Below are positions 7,645-17,321 of a stretch of DNA of 64,000 bases, in pieces (positions within the stretch are counted from its first letter, which is position 1; the number at the start of each line of letters is the position of its first letter). The stretch comes from JALORV01 sp963724365 (GTDB lineage: Bacteria; Pseudomonadota; Gammaproteobacteria; Burkholderiales; Burkholderiaceae_F). The DNA lies in NCBI GenBank assembly GCA_963724365.1, contig CAVRUR010000008.1, positions 1-64,000 of the forward strand, written 5' to 3'. The notes under the pieces are model-generated. The model saw only the letters and a program-made list of their open reading frames with translations. It did no database searches and was not told the DNA's origin. The translations under genes and the position numbers were made by a program.

Positions 7645-10600
7645 CTACCGCGCGACTTCCCGCCAGCCGACACGGCGGGCGTTGGTCGCACCGCCGCCGA
7701 CGTTCAGGCCTCGCGTCTCCTTCACTCCGGAGGCGCCGGTCGTGATGATCTTGAGCGACAGACCCTGCAGGCGCACGATGGCATTGCCGACGGTCAACGT
7801 GCCCGACCGGAACAGTCCGACTTCACCGCCGGACGCGCTGCTCACGGCCTGTCCGCTGCGGTAGTTGAACTGATAGATCCAGCTGTCACCACCGGCTGTA
7901 CAGGCATTGTTGTTCGGTACGTTGGTGGTGACCACCAGCGTGCCGAGCACGAGCTGCGGGTCGAGGTTGACGCGTTCGCCGGTGGACGGGAAGTCGATGT
8001 ACCAGCCACCATCCGTGCTCCAGTTCGTCGTGTTCCCGGTGATCGTCCGGCGGCCACTGCCGGCCTCGACGATTGTCTGCGCCTGGAACGTCCCGGTCGA
8101 GCGGGGGCTACCGATGGCGGCACCGGTGTCCTTGATCGCGTACAGCGAGCCTCGGTAGGACCAGTCTCCTGCCGGCGAGAGCGTCGTCGGATCCTGTAAA
8201 TCGGAAGATCCGAGATAGCGACCAGTCCCGACAAAAATGACTCGCCTGCTTTCGATCAGGCCCAGCTCCGGTCGGGTCGTGATCGGCTGCGGCTTGCCGG
8301 CTGAATCAGTCAGGGCGGCCATGCGCAGCACGGCCGGAGGTGAGACGTCGAGGTCGAAACGCCACAGGTTTCCCTCCAGATCGCCGCCGTACACGTACTG
8401 TGCCGTGTTGTCGGTGTCGGGGTCTTTCACCCAGTTCGACATGCGAGCCAGCCCGGATGGATCCGTGGTCGTGCCGACGCCCGTGCTCACCTTGTGCAGC
8501 ACCGCACCGGTCGCCAGATCAAGCACGTACAGATAACCACGCCCGTCGCCGGGACTGACGTTGTTGTACCCGGACGTCAGCAGTGCCACCCAGCGATTGT
8601 CACTCGAACGCTTGGTGATGACCGGATTCCCGAACGACATTCCGAGATCGGAGTCACTACGCGCGCAGAGCGCGGAACTCGAACAGAATTCCCACAGCAG
8701 CTGCGGGCTCAACGGGTTGGTCACGTCCAGCGCGTAGAACCCACGCCCGCCGGCGTTCAGTCCGCCGATCAAAATCGTGCGCCATTGACCGTTGATGAAC
8801 GCGTCGCCGACCGTCGGTGAGCCGTCGACGAAGTATTCATGCGACGTCGCATAGGCGGTCTCGGCCAGCCGGTACATCTTGGACATGATCGACCGCGGCA
8901 CGAACGCCCACAGTTCATCTCCGTTCGCCGCATCGATCGCGTGCAGCATGCCGTCATTGCCGCCAATGTAGACCGTCGGGCGTCGCGATGCGTTGGCGTT
9001 CTTGAAGTCAAAGTACGAGGGGACATCGGCATCGCCGTAGCTGCGACGCGGATCGCGCACGAAGGCGGGCCGCGACCCCACCAGGTCACCGAGGATGTAT
9101 TCGCGCTCGCGATAGATTGGCTCGTGCTGGCGCTGGCCGCGCAGGAAGTTGACCATGTTGTCGCCGTTGTCCACAGTGGTGCGCTCGGTCGCGGTGAGCG
9201 TGGCGCACTGCGACAGCACCGAGCACTTGCCACTGAACAGCGCCCGTGTCGCACCGTCCATCGATCCCCACGAAAATGGCGCGAGGACACCGCCGTTGCC
9301 GGCGTAGATCGTGCGCGTGTCCGCGGCGGCACTGGTCTTGGCGTTCAGCCGATCGCGCGCCGACCACTCGATCGTCGGCACGACGTTGCCGGTGGACGCA
9401 TCGATGCGCTGCGACACGAGTTCGCCATCCCAGCGCGTCGTGCGGTACGTCGAGCTGTAGATGGCGTTGTCGGTCGTCGTGATGTTCGGGCTGCTCGTCG
9501 CCGACGCGGCAGCCGATCCGACCAGCACGCGCAGATCCGATAGTGCTGTCACCAGCCCGTCGTACAGCGTGGCCGCATCACTCGCGCTGACGAATCGACC
9601 GCGGCCATTGACGGCGGCATGCCACAGGTCGTCCAGCTTGGAAGGATCGTCGTTGTCGTTGTTCGGCGGTATCGGCCAGTTGCAGGTCGCGCTCGAGGTC
9701 TGCCAGGCGCACCCAGTGTTCCCGGTGCGAATGTTGTAGAAGTCTCCAAAGGTCGCCGCCTCGTAGTTCGACAGGTAGCGCATGAATCCACCGAGCCCCA
9801 GGCCCAGCGTGAAGGTCATCATGTGCTGACCGCTATTCATGTCGCGCGTAGTCGTCGGCACGTTGTTCTCGCCCACGTCCGTGCCGAGCGCCCCGGTCGA
9901 GCCGTTGGAGCGGAGATCCGCGCTGTAGTAGTACATCGCGACATCGGCCAGGGTGCCGCTCGCGCCGAGATTGCCGTCATAGGCACCCGAGGCGCGCGTC
10001 GAGTAGCCGGCGTCGACGTTGTCGGTGTTGCCCATGGAAGAGCCGTCCAGCTTGTCCCCACCGTTCCCGTTCCAGTAGCCGTCGGTGCTCAGGATCGCCA
10101 CGTTGGCCTGGCAGGAATACTGGACCGGGTCCTGGTTCATACCGGAGTTGATGCCGCTTGTGATGCCGGCGTAGTGACGGCCGACACGCGACAGCGCTTC
10201 CCTCAGCGGCGTGCCGCCGCTCGGGTTGATCGAGTAAAGCTTCGAGTACCAGGACGAGCGATGGGCGCCGGAAAAGGTATCGATCGGCGTGTACCTGTTC
10301 GAACTGACCGGCGAGCCGGGGTTGATCGTGACGAATCCGACCCGGTAACGGCCATCGAGTTCGAGGAAGGCATAGCCAACGGCGGTCTTCATCAACTGCA
10401 TGCGCGTGCTGTAGTACGCGTACCAGTTGGCGAAGTTGGTCATCTCCTCGGCATAGGTGCAGGTCGGCGCGTTCTTGCAGTCGGTGCGATTCGGCCGACC
10501 GCCATAGGTGGTCTGGGTCGGCACGATGTCGACGCGCTGGAAGCGGCCGTAACGGGCGCGCGTGTGGTTGGTCGACCAGGACTCCTGGCAGCGCGGACGT

Positions 10601-11382
10601 CCGCTGGTCGAACCGGTCACCGCGCTGTTGCTGTTGGCGTCGGTCGAGTTCTGGCAGAAGCGCACCGGCGCCGGGTAGACGAAGTTGCCCGTAGGCGTGG
10701 CCGACAGCGTGCACGTCGTCAGCGCAACGTCGCTGCAGTGCTCGCGCGGCAGCATGTCGTAAAAGAAGGGACCGCCGCCGCGGACGATCGGATAGCGGAA
10801 CGAACCGTTCGACGTGCCGTTCGGATAGCCGTTCGTCGACGTGCTGTTGTAGGTGAACGGATTGCCACTGTCGATGCCGTTGCGTCGGCAGTTGTTGGTG
10901 TCGGTCGGGCTGTCGTTCGAGTTCTTGCAGTAGACGATTTCCGGATAGCCGCTGACCAGATTGATCGTCGACGACCCGACGAAAGCATTGACCTTGACAC
11001 TGGTCCACGGCGAGCCGTAGCTCGCCATCAGGTTGCCGCTGCCGTCGATGGCCGGGTAATAGGTGATCTGAGGGTTGTAGTAGATCGTGTTCAGCTGGTA
11101 CGCGTTCCAGGGCGGATTGCCTTCCAGGCCGTTCGTTGTCGTCGACGAACAACTGCTGTTGCTGCAGCGTGTCTTGTCGATATTGCTGTCGTTGACGGCT
11201 TCCGGCATGAAGCGCGAGGCCATGCTGCCCGAGTCGTCGAGGATGAACATGACGTTCGGCTTGACTTGGGTCGCCAATGAGTACGTCAGCGGCGTGCTCG
11301 TAACGTCGGTCAGTTGCGCACCGACCGGGGCCGACAACAGCACCGGAACGATCAGCAGCAGGCAGCGGAGTGCGAATCGCAT
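7645..11382 (-). CDS. pilY1: Type IV pilus tip/assembly protein PilY1
   Basis: PilY1 is a 1245-residue exported protein that sits at the pilus tip and supports pilus assembly, adhesion and surface sensing. The N-terminus is a signal peptide (about 1-22, ending PVGA). It is followed by a von Willebrand A-like start, NVMFILDDSGSM (43-54), whose DDSGS fits a metal-ion-dependent adhesion site. The C-terminal half is the PilC/PilY beta-propeller, with YIGGNDGMLHAIDAANGDEL and the calcium-loop-like DPDTDNTAQYVYGGD. It is the last gene of the minus-strand minor pilin operon, 8 bases after pilX. It is intact over 3.7 kb. Its length is normal for the family. Confidence 0.93.
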   Translation of the reverse strand: MRFALRCLLLIVPVLLSAPVGAQLTDVTSTPLTYSLATQVKPNVMFILDDSGSMASRFMPEAVNDSNIDKTRCSNSSCSSTTTNGLEGNPPWNAYQLNTIYYNPQITYYPAIDGSGNLMASYGSPWTSVKVNAFVGSSTINLVSGYPEIVYCKNSNDSPTDTNNCRRNGIDSGNPFTYNSTSTNGYPNGTSNGSFRYPIVRGGGPFFYDMLPREHCSDVALTTCTLSATPTGNFVYPAPVRFCQNSTDANSNSAVTGSTSGRPRCQESWSTNHTRARYGRFQRVDIVPTQTTYGGRPNRTDCKNAPTCTYAEEMTNFANWYAYYSTRMQLMKTAVGYAFLELDGRYRVGFVTINPGSPVSSNRYTPIDTFSGAHRSSWYSKLYSINPSGGTPLREALSRVGRHYAGITSGINSGMNQDPVQYSCQANVAILSTDGYWNGNGGDKLDGSSMGNTDNVDAGYSTRASGAYDGNLGASGTLADVAMYYYSADLRSNGSTGALGTDVGENNVPTTTRDMNSGQHMMTFTLGLGLGGFMRYLSNYEAATFGDFYNIRTGNTGCAWQTSSATCNWPIPPNNDNDDPSKLDDLWHAAVNGRGRFVSASDAATLYDGLVTALSDLRVLVGSAAASATSSPNITTTDNAIYSSTYRTTRWDGELVSQRIDASTGNVVPTIEWSARDRLNAKTSAAADTRTIYAGNGGVLAPFSWGSMDGATRALFSGKCSVLSQCATLTATERTTVDNGDNMVNFLRGQRQHEPIYREREYILGDLVGSRPAFVRDPRRSYGDADVPSYFDFKNANASRRPTVYIGGNDGMLHAIDAANGDELWAFVPRSIMSKMYRLAETAYATSHEYFVDGSPTVGDAFINGQWRTILIGGLNAGGRGFYALDVTNPLSPQLLWEFCSSSALCARSDSDLGMSFGNPVITKRSSDNRWVALLTSGYNNVSPGDGRGYLYVLDLATGAVLHKVSTGVGTTTDPSGLARMSNWVKDPDTDNTAQYVYGGDLEGNLWRFDLDVSPPAVLRMAALTDSAGKPQPITTRPELGLIESRRVIFVGTGRYLGSSDLQDPTTLSPAGDWSYRGSLYAIKDTGAAIGSPRSTGTFQAQTIVEAGSGRRTITGNTTNWSTDGGWYIDFPSTGERVNLDPQLVLGTLVVTTNVPNNNACTAGGDSWIYQFNYRSGQAVSSASGGEVGLFRSGTLTVGNAIVRLQGLSLKIITTGASGVKETRGLNVGGGATNARRVGWREVAR

Positions 11383-11390
11383 GGTGTCAC

Positions 11391-11963
11391 CTAGAGTGAA
11401 ACGAAGGCCTGCACGAGAGTGCTGGTGTTGCGCGGCCCCAGGACGCGGACCGTGATGCGGTAATAGTTCAGCGCGTTGCCGGTGAAGTTGGTGGCATCCC
11501 CGGCATAGCTGCCGCCCGAAGCGGCGGCCGAGCCCGCCGTCAGGAGCGAACAGGACACGCCCGGATCATTTGGATTGCCAGGCGCCGAGCACATCCGATG
11601 CGTGATCCATTGGACGGTGTTACCGGCGGCGTCACCTGCGATCTGGCAGCCACCACACGTTTGCCAGAGAGCCGGATCGTCCCAGTTGGGCTCGATCATG
11701 CTGGCGTAGTAGCCGCGATTTGCCGCGTTGTTGTTCAGAACTGGCGTTCCCACCGTGGACTGGAGCCACTGGACCGCGTTCTGGATGCCGGCGTCCGACG
11801 AGTGCACGGCCGCGTTGCGGAACGCCAGGTTTCCCGCCACCAGCTGATTCGTATCGGACGAGCGCGACAGGGCGATGACCGATATCATCATCGCGACCAG
11901 TGCGACCAGCACGACCATTAACACGGTGCCACGCTGTGTTCGGTGGCTTCGCCGCCGCATCAC
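11391..11963 (-). CDS. pilX: Type IV pilus assembly protein PilX
   Basis: PilX is a minor pilin of the priming complex. The 190-residue protein has a short basic leader ending RTQRG, then a hydrophobic helix TVLMVVLVALVAMMISVIAL. Like other PilX proteins it lacks the glutamate at position 5 after the cleavage glycine. The C-terminal domain has several cysteines (QTCGGCQ; MCSAPGN; GVSCSL). The ATG overlaps the pilW stop by four bases (ATGA), which indicates coupled translation. The position between pilW and pilY1 fixes the identity, since sequence conservation in the family is low. Confidence 0.88.
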   Translation of the reverse strand: MMRRRSHRTQRGTVLMVVLVALVAMMISVIALSRSSDTNQLVAGNLAFRNAAVHSSDAGIQNAVQWLQSTVGTPVLNNNAANRGYYASMIEPNWDDPALWQTCGGCQIAGDAAGNTVQWITHRMCSAPGNPNDPGVSCSLLTAGSAAASGGSYAGDATNFTGNALNYYRITVRVLGPRNTSTLVQAFVSL

Positions 11964-13039
11964 ATCGGCCTCCAGATCATGTTGCGCAGGCTGATCGACG
12001 ATTCAAAGACCCGATATCGATGGCAACGCCAGTTCGGGTCGGCGCTCACGTCCAGTTCGCCGACTGACCAGCTTGGAGCGACGGTCGTCGTTGTGCAGTT
12101 CCCGGTCACCGGGTCGGGGCGCTCCGGCAATGCGCTCCGGGCGACCAACGCCAGGCGGATGGCCACGACTGCGGCCCAACCATTGGCCGAGTTGGGCGTG
12201 ATCTCGTCCCACACGTCGATCGCGCCATCGGCATCGTTGTCTTTGCCGTACTGCGCCTGCAACTGAACAATCGATGCAGCGACAGGAAGGCCGATGCTTC
12301 CCTGCAGTACCTGGTCCATCACCAGGTTGCCGTTCTGGATGTAGTAACGGTTGACACCCGGCGCCGCGCCAATGGGAAACACCACGCCCGCCAATGTGTA
12401 GAGCGGACCCAGACCGCCGGGCTTGTTGTAGCGTGACGAAGCCCATGTGTTGAACGGCGTGCGGTACATCCCGCTCACCCGCTTGAGCAGATCCTGCTGC
12501 CCGGCGGGCTCGAGCGTCGGCGTATTGGTCGCCTGCTGCAGCGTGCAGTCGGCTCCGGGCTCGCCGACGATGAGCAGTTGCCCCGACTGAATCCCGAAGC
12601 CGTTGTCGATTCGGAGGTCCGCGACAGTGGTGGGCGTTGCCTGTGTCAGCCGCACCGGAGCCGGCACCGCCTCGGTATTGCTGAACGTGAGGTCGATCGT
12701 GTCGGGTGCCGTCCCTGCGCCCTGGGTGATCGACACCGGCGCCAGTGGGAACTCGAATTCGCGAACGGGATCCGTGCCGCCGTCATACGCAAGCACTCGG
12801 CAGCCCAGCAGAGTCGTCGAGTTCAGTCCGAACCCTGCCATGCGCAAGTCACGTTGCATGGAATACATGGCCATCGAGCCATTGAACGTCGCATCTCCGC
12901 CGGCCGTCGCAGAACGGCGATATCCCTCGGACGCAGCAAATGTCTGATAGACCGCCAGCGTCACGAGAAGTGAGATGGCTATCGCAATCATGACCTCGAT
13001 GAGGGTCATGCCTCTCGAGGCGACCGGCCGGCGCCGCAC
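11960..13039 (-). CDS. pilW: Type IV pilus assembly protein PilW
   Basis: PilW is a minor pilin. The prepilin leader ends at G10 in VASRG, followed by MTLIEVMIAIAISLLVTLAV with the conserved glutamate at +5. The remainder is a long globular domain (359 residues in total), with family-like segments FNGSMAMYSMQRDLRMAGFG and a C-terminal RWRCHRYRVFESSISLRNM. The start follows the pilV stop with no gap. PilD-type peptidase would process it in the inner membrane before assembly into the pilus base or tip. Confidence 0.9.
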   Translation of the reverse strand: MRRRPVASRGMTLIEVMIAIAISLLVTLAVYQTFAASEGYRRSATAGGDATFNGSMAMYSMQRDLRMAGFGLNSTTLLGCRVLAYDGGTDPVREFEFPLAPVSITQGAGTAPDTIDLTFSNTEAVPAPVRLTQATPTTVADLRIDNGFGIQSGQLLIVGEPGADCTLQQATNTPTLEPAGQQDLLKRVSGMYRTPFNTWASSRYNKPGGLGPLYTLAGVVFPIGAAPGVNRYYIQNGNLVMDQVLQGSIGLPVAASIVQLQAQYGKDNDADGAIDVWDEITPNSANGWAAVVAIRLALVARSALPERPDPVTGNCTTTTVAPSWSVGELDVSADPNWRCHRYRVFESSISLRNMIWRPM

Positions 13040-13474
13040 TTACGGCTCCTGCAGCGTGGCAACGGCGCTGTGCGTCCTGAGGTCACCGCCGCGTGGCTGC
13101 CAGTTGACCGTCACCTGTACCTGATTGCCGTTGATCTGCACGACGGCATCGGCCGTCGGCAGTGTCTGCTGCAGCTGCGCGAGCCATGCCGCCAACCGGA
13201 TCGGAGTCACACTGTTGTGCCCGGCATAGGCATAGTCGGCAGCGTTGGCGCGATCGACCCACATTTCTCCAATCAGGCGGTCCGCCAGCAGTGAGGCGTC
13301 GACCCGAAACTTGGCGTCCGAATACGAGTTGAATGCGGTGGCGTGCGTGCTGAACAGCCCAAGCACACCGACCGCAAAGATCGTCATCGAGACCAGCACT
13401 TCGATCAGCGACATGCCGCGCAGGCGCCCACGCAACTGGACCGGCTTTCGCTGACGGCAAATGCGACCCTCCAT
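13040..13474 (-). CDS. pilV: Type IV pilus minor pilin PilV
   Basis: PilV is a minor pilin with a prepilin leader ending LRGRLRG, then MSLIEVLVSMTIFAVGVLGL with glutamate at +5. From the ATG at 13474, two bases past the fimT stop, it is 144 residues. A longer start at 13519 would overlap fimT and is less likely. The body contains ASLLADRLIGEMWVDRANAA, typical of PilV. The C-terminus ends directly at the pilW start. Confidence 0.87.
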   Translation of the reverse strand: MEGRICRQRKPVQLRGRLRGMSLIEVLVSMTIFAVGVLGLFSTHATAFNSYSDAKFRVDASLLADRLIGEMWVDRANAADYAYAGHNSVTPIRLAAWLAQLQQTLPTADAVVQINGNQVQVTVNWQPRGGDLRTHSAVATLQEP

Positions 13475-13476
13475 GG

Positions 13477-14049
13477 TCAGCACCCGCGTGGATCGCTGTG
13501 CGAAAGCGACGGATCGCACATCCGGACATCGCCGGCTGCGCCCAGTGCCAGTCGAAGGACGCGCCGATCATTCGTGGCAATGCCCGGATTCGAAATGTCG
13601 ATGCTGTTCGCCGACGGTGAACCATCGACGTTGCCGGCTATTCGGCCGAGCGAGTCGAATGTGATCGTTGTTGCCGCGGCGGGCGCGAGCGCCAGTTGCG
13701 GCTGGGCGGATGCCTCAAGCGATGCACGTGCCTGAATCACGCCCAGGCAGTCGCCCGGATCGTCGACATCGGGCGTACCAATGTCGACCGGATTCGAGCA
13801 GCCCACCAGCCAAGACGACGAGGCGCCATCGGTCACGACAAACTGAACCATGCGGTTGCGCCGGATCGCCTCGGTGCGCGCCAGCTGCAGGCCATTGAGC
13901 ACGGATTCCGCCGCGGTGCGCGTCTGCGCATTTCCGATCCAGTTCGTGAACATCGGCGCGGCCTGCGTATAAAGCACCGCTGCGATGGTCATGACGACGG
14001 CGACCTCGATCATGGTCACACCGCGCTGGTGTTTCCTGTTCCGCGTCAT
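13477..14049 (-). CDS. fimT: GspH/FimT-family minor pseudopilin
   Basis: This minor pilin (190 residues from the ATG at 14049) has the leader MTRNRKHQRG, then VTMIEVAVVMTIAAVLYTQA with glutamate at +5. The GspH domain follows, with the family segment LNGLQLARTEAIRRNRMVQF and a late ITFDSLGRI block. In the same strand and operon it lies between pilE and pilV, and its ATG overlaps the pilE stop by four bases. FimT in some bacteria binds DNA for natural transformation. The C-terminal MCDPSL is short, and no clear basic DNA-binding tail is visible. Confidence 0.87.
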   Translation of the reverse strand: MTRNRKHQRGVTMIEVAVVMTIAAVLYTQAAPMFTNWIGNAQTRTAAESVLNGLQLARTEAIRRNRMVQFVVTDGASSSWLVGCSNPVDIGTPDVDDPGDCLGVIQARASLEASAQPQLALAPAAATTITFDSLGRIAGNVDGSPSANSIDISNPGIATNDRRVLRLALGAAGDVRMCDPSLSHSDPRGC

Positions 14050-14507
14050 CGCGTCACCCACCGTGTCGCGGCGTCGGCCGGCAGACTGCTCCAATGTGTC
14101 GGGAGCGACGTCGTTGCACGGACGTTGGCCTGGTTGATGGTGTAGACAAAGCCAGCTGTAGTACCTGCGCCAGTGGCGGTCGCGGTGTATGCCTGTCCGG
14201 CTGCGGCAATGGCACAAGCGATGCCGAAGTTCTGCAGATTGGCCGGAACCGCGACGCCGCAGTCACCCGCGACATTCTGGTAGGAGCGGTTGTCCTGATA
14301 GAACTGCTCCATCCGTACGCGATACTCCGACAGCGCGTTGGTCGCCTCGACCAGGTTGCCGCGCGTCACGTAGCGCGTGTAGTTCGGAATAGCGATCGTG
14401 GTCAGGATCGCCAGGATCGTCATCACGACCAGCGCTTCGATCAGCGTGAAGCCGCGCGAGGGTGCGGTGGGTACGGCGTGCAACATATTGAGTAGCGTCG
14501 AATCCAT
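14046..14507 (-). CDS. pilE: Type IV pilin (PilE/PilA-like), first gene of minor pilin operon
   Basis: This is a type IV pilin of 153 residues from the ATG at 14507; an ATG at 14486 would remove seven leader residues. The leader ends TAPSRG, followed by FTLIEALVVMTILAILTTIA with glutamate at +5. The two cysteines GDCGVAVPANLQNFGIACA form the expected disulfide. The segment YRVRMEQFYQDNRSYQNVAG is characteristic of PilE proteins of beta- and gammaproteobacteria. It heads the operon pilE-fimT-pilV-pilW-pilX-pilY1. It could be a minor pilin (PilE) or the major subunit; its place in the minor pilin operon favours PilE. Confidence 0.88.
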   Translation of the reverse strand: MDSTLLNMLHAVPTAPSRGFTLIEALVVMTILAILTTIAIPNYTRYVTRGNLVEATNALSEYRVRMEQFYQDNRSYQNVAGDCGVAVPANLQNFGIACAIAAAGQAYTATATGAGTTAGFVYTINQANVRATTSLPTHWSSLPADAATRWVTR

Positions 14508-14924
14508 ACAGTTAGGCGAGGCAATGACACCGCAATCACGCGGCCCGCAGTCTCTCGAGGTAACGGATTCCCGGCCGCTTTTCTTGAGCAAGCAGACGCG
14601 CGAGGCATGCGGCGCCCGACAAGCGGCAAACCGTTCGTCGGCCCCTACACGCGCGTTAGAAAAAATCCGACAAGAAGTGCGGGTTCACATCGGACATGTG
14701 CCGGAATCGCCTGCGCCAATGACTTCGACGCAATGCCGAATTGCCGCGTGGCCCGAGCGCAATTCGCGCGTTCTGAATACCGTCTACTCGGTACGCTGCG
14801 ATCCCATAAGTGATGAAAGCCCGACGTGTTTGCCTGGTCGGGAATTGATCGCAAAAGATAGCGCGTTGACTACGAAGTGAAGCGCAAAGCGATCTGAACG
14901 ATTGCAACCCAACCGAGGACACAC
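14508..14924. other. Divergent intergenic region between pilE and the fimbrial cluster
   Basis: This stretch of 417 bases lies between divergent operons and must hold both promoters. I see no convincing open frame with coding character. A TTGACT at 14864 could be a minus-35 element for the fimbrial genes, but no good minus-10 lies at the right distance. No recognisable sigma-54 site was found for pilE. GAGGAC shortly before the ATG at 14925 is a plausible ribosome binding site. Confidence 0.4.
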
Positions 14925-15510
14925 ATGAATGCAATGAAGCTGAGGACGCTCGCAGCGGCTATTGGCGCTTGACGATGCCTTTTGCCGTCAACGCGGAGTC
15001 GAACTATCAAGACCGGCGGCGGCGCAACATCACGGCGACGGCGCGCGTCAACTTCAAGCGTCGTCGATTCCGAAGATTCGTCTTCCTGCAGGTCGGCACC
15101 GGCACTTTCTCGCGGCAACGGGACCATCGACACGATCGCGTTCAACGTTCCCGCGGCGAACGTCGGCGACGGCACTCCGTGGTCAACGGCAACGGCCGGC
15201 AGCGGCAACCTCGGCAACGGCGGCAGTCACGGTACGCGTCATCGGCAACAACGGCAATATGACGCTTGCCGCGACGGGCCCAGCGACGCTGACCAGCGGA
15301 ACTGACACGCTTGCTGGACACAGATCGCCACCGCGATCACCGGCGGCGCCGACGCACCCGGCCGTCAACGGGGCGAATGCGACGTTCACCGGCGGCCAAC
15401 AAGGTCGTCAACGTCAACGGCACCTGGACCTACACGCTACGTCAACAGCGTGCGCCGTAGCGTCGGGCACGTACGCCGGTCAGGTGCTGTACACGGCGAC
15501 GACTCCGTAA
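14925..15510 (+). pseudogene. Spore coat U domain fimbrial subunit, copy 1, frameshifted
   Basis: The first of three spore-coat-U (SCPU) type subunits. It begins MNAMKLRTLAAAIGA and continues in another frame as a signal peptide end PFAVNAESN. Blocks TARVNF, TIDTIAFNVPAANVGDGT, GSGNLGNGG, NNGNMTL and the end TPaa-like TAA at 15508 match the intact neighbour almost block for block. The match requires five or more single-base changes in 580 bases. In the intact system such subunits are secreted by a chaperone/usher route and form surface fimbriae. The density of breaks compared with the intact copy beside it suggests either a decayed duplicate or poor consensus sequence. Confidence 0.75.
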
Positions 15511-15582
15511 GCTTGCTGGCAAACTACGGGGTCGCAGCGGCGGTTGGCCGGTCGCGAACCCTACTTTGCCAGGAGCCCGACC

Positions 15583-16161
15583 ATGACGCTCACCAGAGCT
15601 GCAAGGCTGACGACCGTTGCGGCGGCGCTCGCGCTGCCGTTTGCCGTTCAGGCGGAATCGAATTTCACGACCGGCGGCGGCGCAAACATCACCGCCACCG
15701 CGCGCGTCAATTTCAGCGTCGTCATTCCGAAGTTCGTCTTTCTGCAGGTCGGCACCGGCACGTTTCTGGCGGCCAACGCGACGATCGACACCATCACATT
15801 CAGTGTCCCGGCCGCGACCGTCGGCAACAGCACGGCGCAGGCCGCGACTGCGGGCAGCGGCAACCTGGGCAATGGCGGCGTGACGGTCCGCGTCATCGGC
15901 AACAACGGCAACATGACACTCGGGGCAACGGCGGGCGCGAACCTGATCAGTGGCACCGACACGATTCCGTGGACGCAGATCTCGACCGCGATCACGGGCG
16001 GCGCAACCCATCCGACGATCAACGGCGCCAATGCAACATACACGGCGACCAACAAGGTCGTCAACGTCAACGGCACCTGGGTCTACGGCTACCTGAACAC
16101 GGTCACTCCGGCGTCGGGTACGTACACCGGCCAGGTGCTGTACACGGCGACGACGCCGTAG
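15583..16161 (+). CDS. Spore coat U domain-containing fimbrial subunit, copy 2
   Basis: This 192-residue exported subunit is the only intact copy. The signal peptide runs about 1-25 (MTLTRAARLTTVAAALALPF, then AVQAES). The mature protein starts with GGGANITATARVNFSVV and has the beta-rich, glycine/threonine-rich composition of SCPU pilin-like proteins (Csu family), with FVFLQVGTGTFL, GSGNLGNGGVTVRVIGNNG and a C-terminal GTYTGQVLYTATTP. The C-terminal strand with alternating hydrophobic residues is what a PapD-like chaperone would complement. The start ATG at 15583 follows an AGGAG site. It is probably the main shaft or tip subunit of the fimbria coded here. Confidence 0.8.
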   Translation: MTLTRAARLTTVAAALALPFAVQAESNFTTGGGANITATARVNFSVVIPKFVFLQVGTGTFLAANATIDTITFSVPAATVGNSTAQAATAGSGNLGNGGVTVRVIGNNGNMTLGATAGANLISGTDTIPWTQISTAITGGATHPTINGANATYTATNKVVNVNGTWVYGYLNTVTPASGTYTGQVLYTATTP

Positions 16162-16225
16162 ACACGCGGCGCGACCGCACCGCCGGCACACCGGGTGCGG
16201 GGCCGATCGGGGACTCGGGGACGGC

Positions 16226-16864
16226 ATGCATCGATCGCGGACTTATCAATTGCGCTGATCGCCGTCGCCGCAGCCTGCTTCTCTGCGCGTCGGCGCACGC
16301 GTTCACCGTCACCATCAGCTCCGGCAATCCGCGTGCTATCTATCTTCAGGTCGGCGTCGGGTCGTTCAGCGGACTCTACAACTCGCGGCGGCACTCCGCA
16401 GGCCAACCCGACCGTCAACGTCGTCTCGGTCACCGTTCCGGCTGCCGCAGTCGGCAGCGGAACGGCGCAGGCGATGGCGTCGAACACCGGGGCGACGAGC
16501 AGCTTCTACGACAACTTCGCGTTCTGCAGCGCAGGGCAACTGTACGTCGGCGGGTTCTATCGATTCAACAACAACAACAGCGGCGCGGGCGCGACGCTGA
16601 CGGCCAATTCGTCGGCCCCCCTGACCAACGCGACCGGCGAGACCATTCCGTTCACGCAGATCCAGTGGACCAGCAGCGGCAACGGCGACAGCGGCGCGCA
16701 GCCGTTTCCCGGCGGGCACTTTCACCGGCGGCACACAGACGATCGGCACCATCACGCGCAACCAGTGGGCCGAGAGCTGCATGACCTTCTCGTATCGCAA
16801 CACCGCGATCGTTGCCGCTGGCACGTTCACCGGAACCGTGACCTACACGTTGACCGCACCATGA
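16226..16864 (+). pseudogene. Spore coat U-like fimbrial subunit, copy 3 (divergent), frameshifted
   Basis: This third subunit is divergent from copies 1 and 2. It starts MHRSRTYQLR and needs frame changes to give a signal peptide (LIAVAAAC, then LLCASAHAFTV). The mature part reads SGNPRAIYLQVGVGSFSG, VNVVSVTVPAAAVGSGTAQA, YVGGFYRFNNNNSGAGATL and the end AGTFTGTVTYTLTAP with a TGA at 16862. The longest clean piece is about 16400-16720. It carries extra cysteines (FCSAG; ESCMTF) not in copy 2, so it could be the tip adhesin or adaptor. Its TGA overlaps the next ATG (16861) by four bases. Confidence 0.65.
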
Positions 16865-17321
16865 AGATCCGCGCCTGCTCGCGGCCGGCGTGCTGCGTCC
16901 GGCTGATCGCCGGTCACTGCGCCGCGCCGCGACCTATCGCGTCGACGACAGCGCGACGATTCCGCCGGAGTCGTCCGCTCTGCGCTGGCGCCAGTTCGCG
17001 CCGTCGCGCGGCGGCGACAACACGGTCGAAGGTGCGACGACGGTGCAGGTGCGGCTCAACCTCGCGCCGTGGCTGAAGCGCAATGGACGCCTGTTCCTGG
17101 TCCTGCCCGAGCAACCGCCCGGACGGTCGGCGTGCGCTGGACGACCCAGGGGCGGCTGCTGCCGGGGCAACTCGCTGTCGGGCCAGCGCGCGCTGGTCTA
17201 CGCCGGACCGATCACGACGCCGATGCTCGACGAGACGCTGATGCTGCGGATCGAGACCGACGGCACCCGGCTGAACAGCACCTACCGACTGAACTTTCAC
17301 TTCGAGATCGACGTTGACTGA
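16861..17321 (+). pseudogene. Unknown small protein of the fimbrial cluster, frameshifted
   Basis: The ATG at 16861 overlaps the upstream stop. After a frame change near the N-terminus the reading gives ATYRVDDSATIPPESSALRW, TVQVRLNLAPWLKRNGRLFL and, after another shift around 17120-17170, ALVYAGPITTPMLDETLMLR and YRLNFHFEIDVD, with a TGA at 17319. The beta-rich pattern and the place between subunit and chaperone genes suggest an exported fimbrial component of about 150 residues. I do not recognise a family. Confidence 0.5.

Noticed and set aside
9619..11280. Open frame of about 550 codons on the plus strand opposite pilY1
   Set aside because: It has no recognisable motif, its composition is arginine/valine-rich as in wrong frames of GC-rich DNA, and pilY1 is clear on the other strand.
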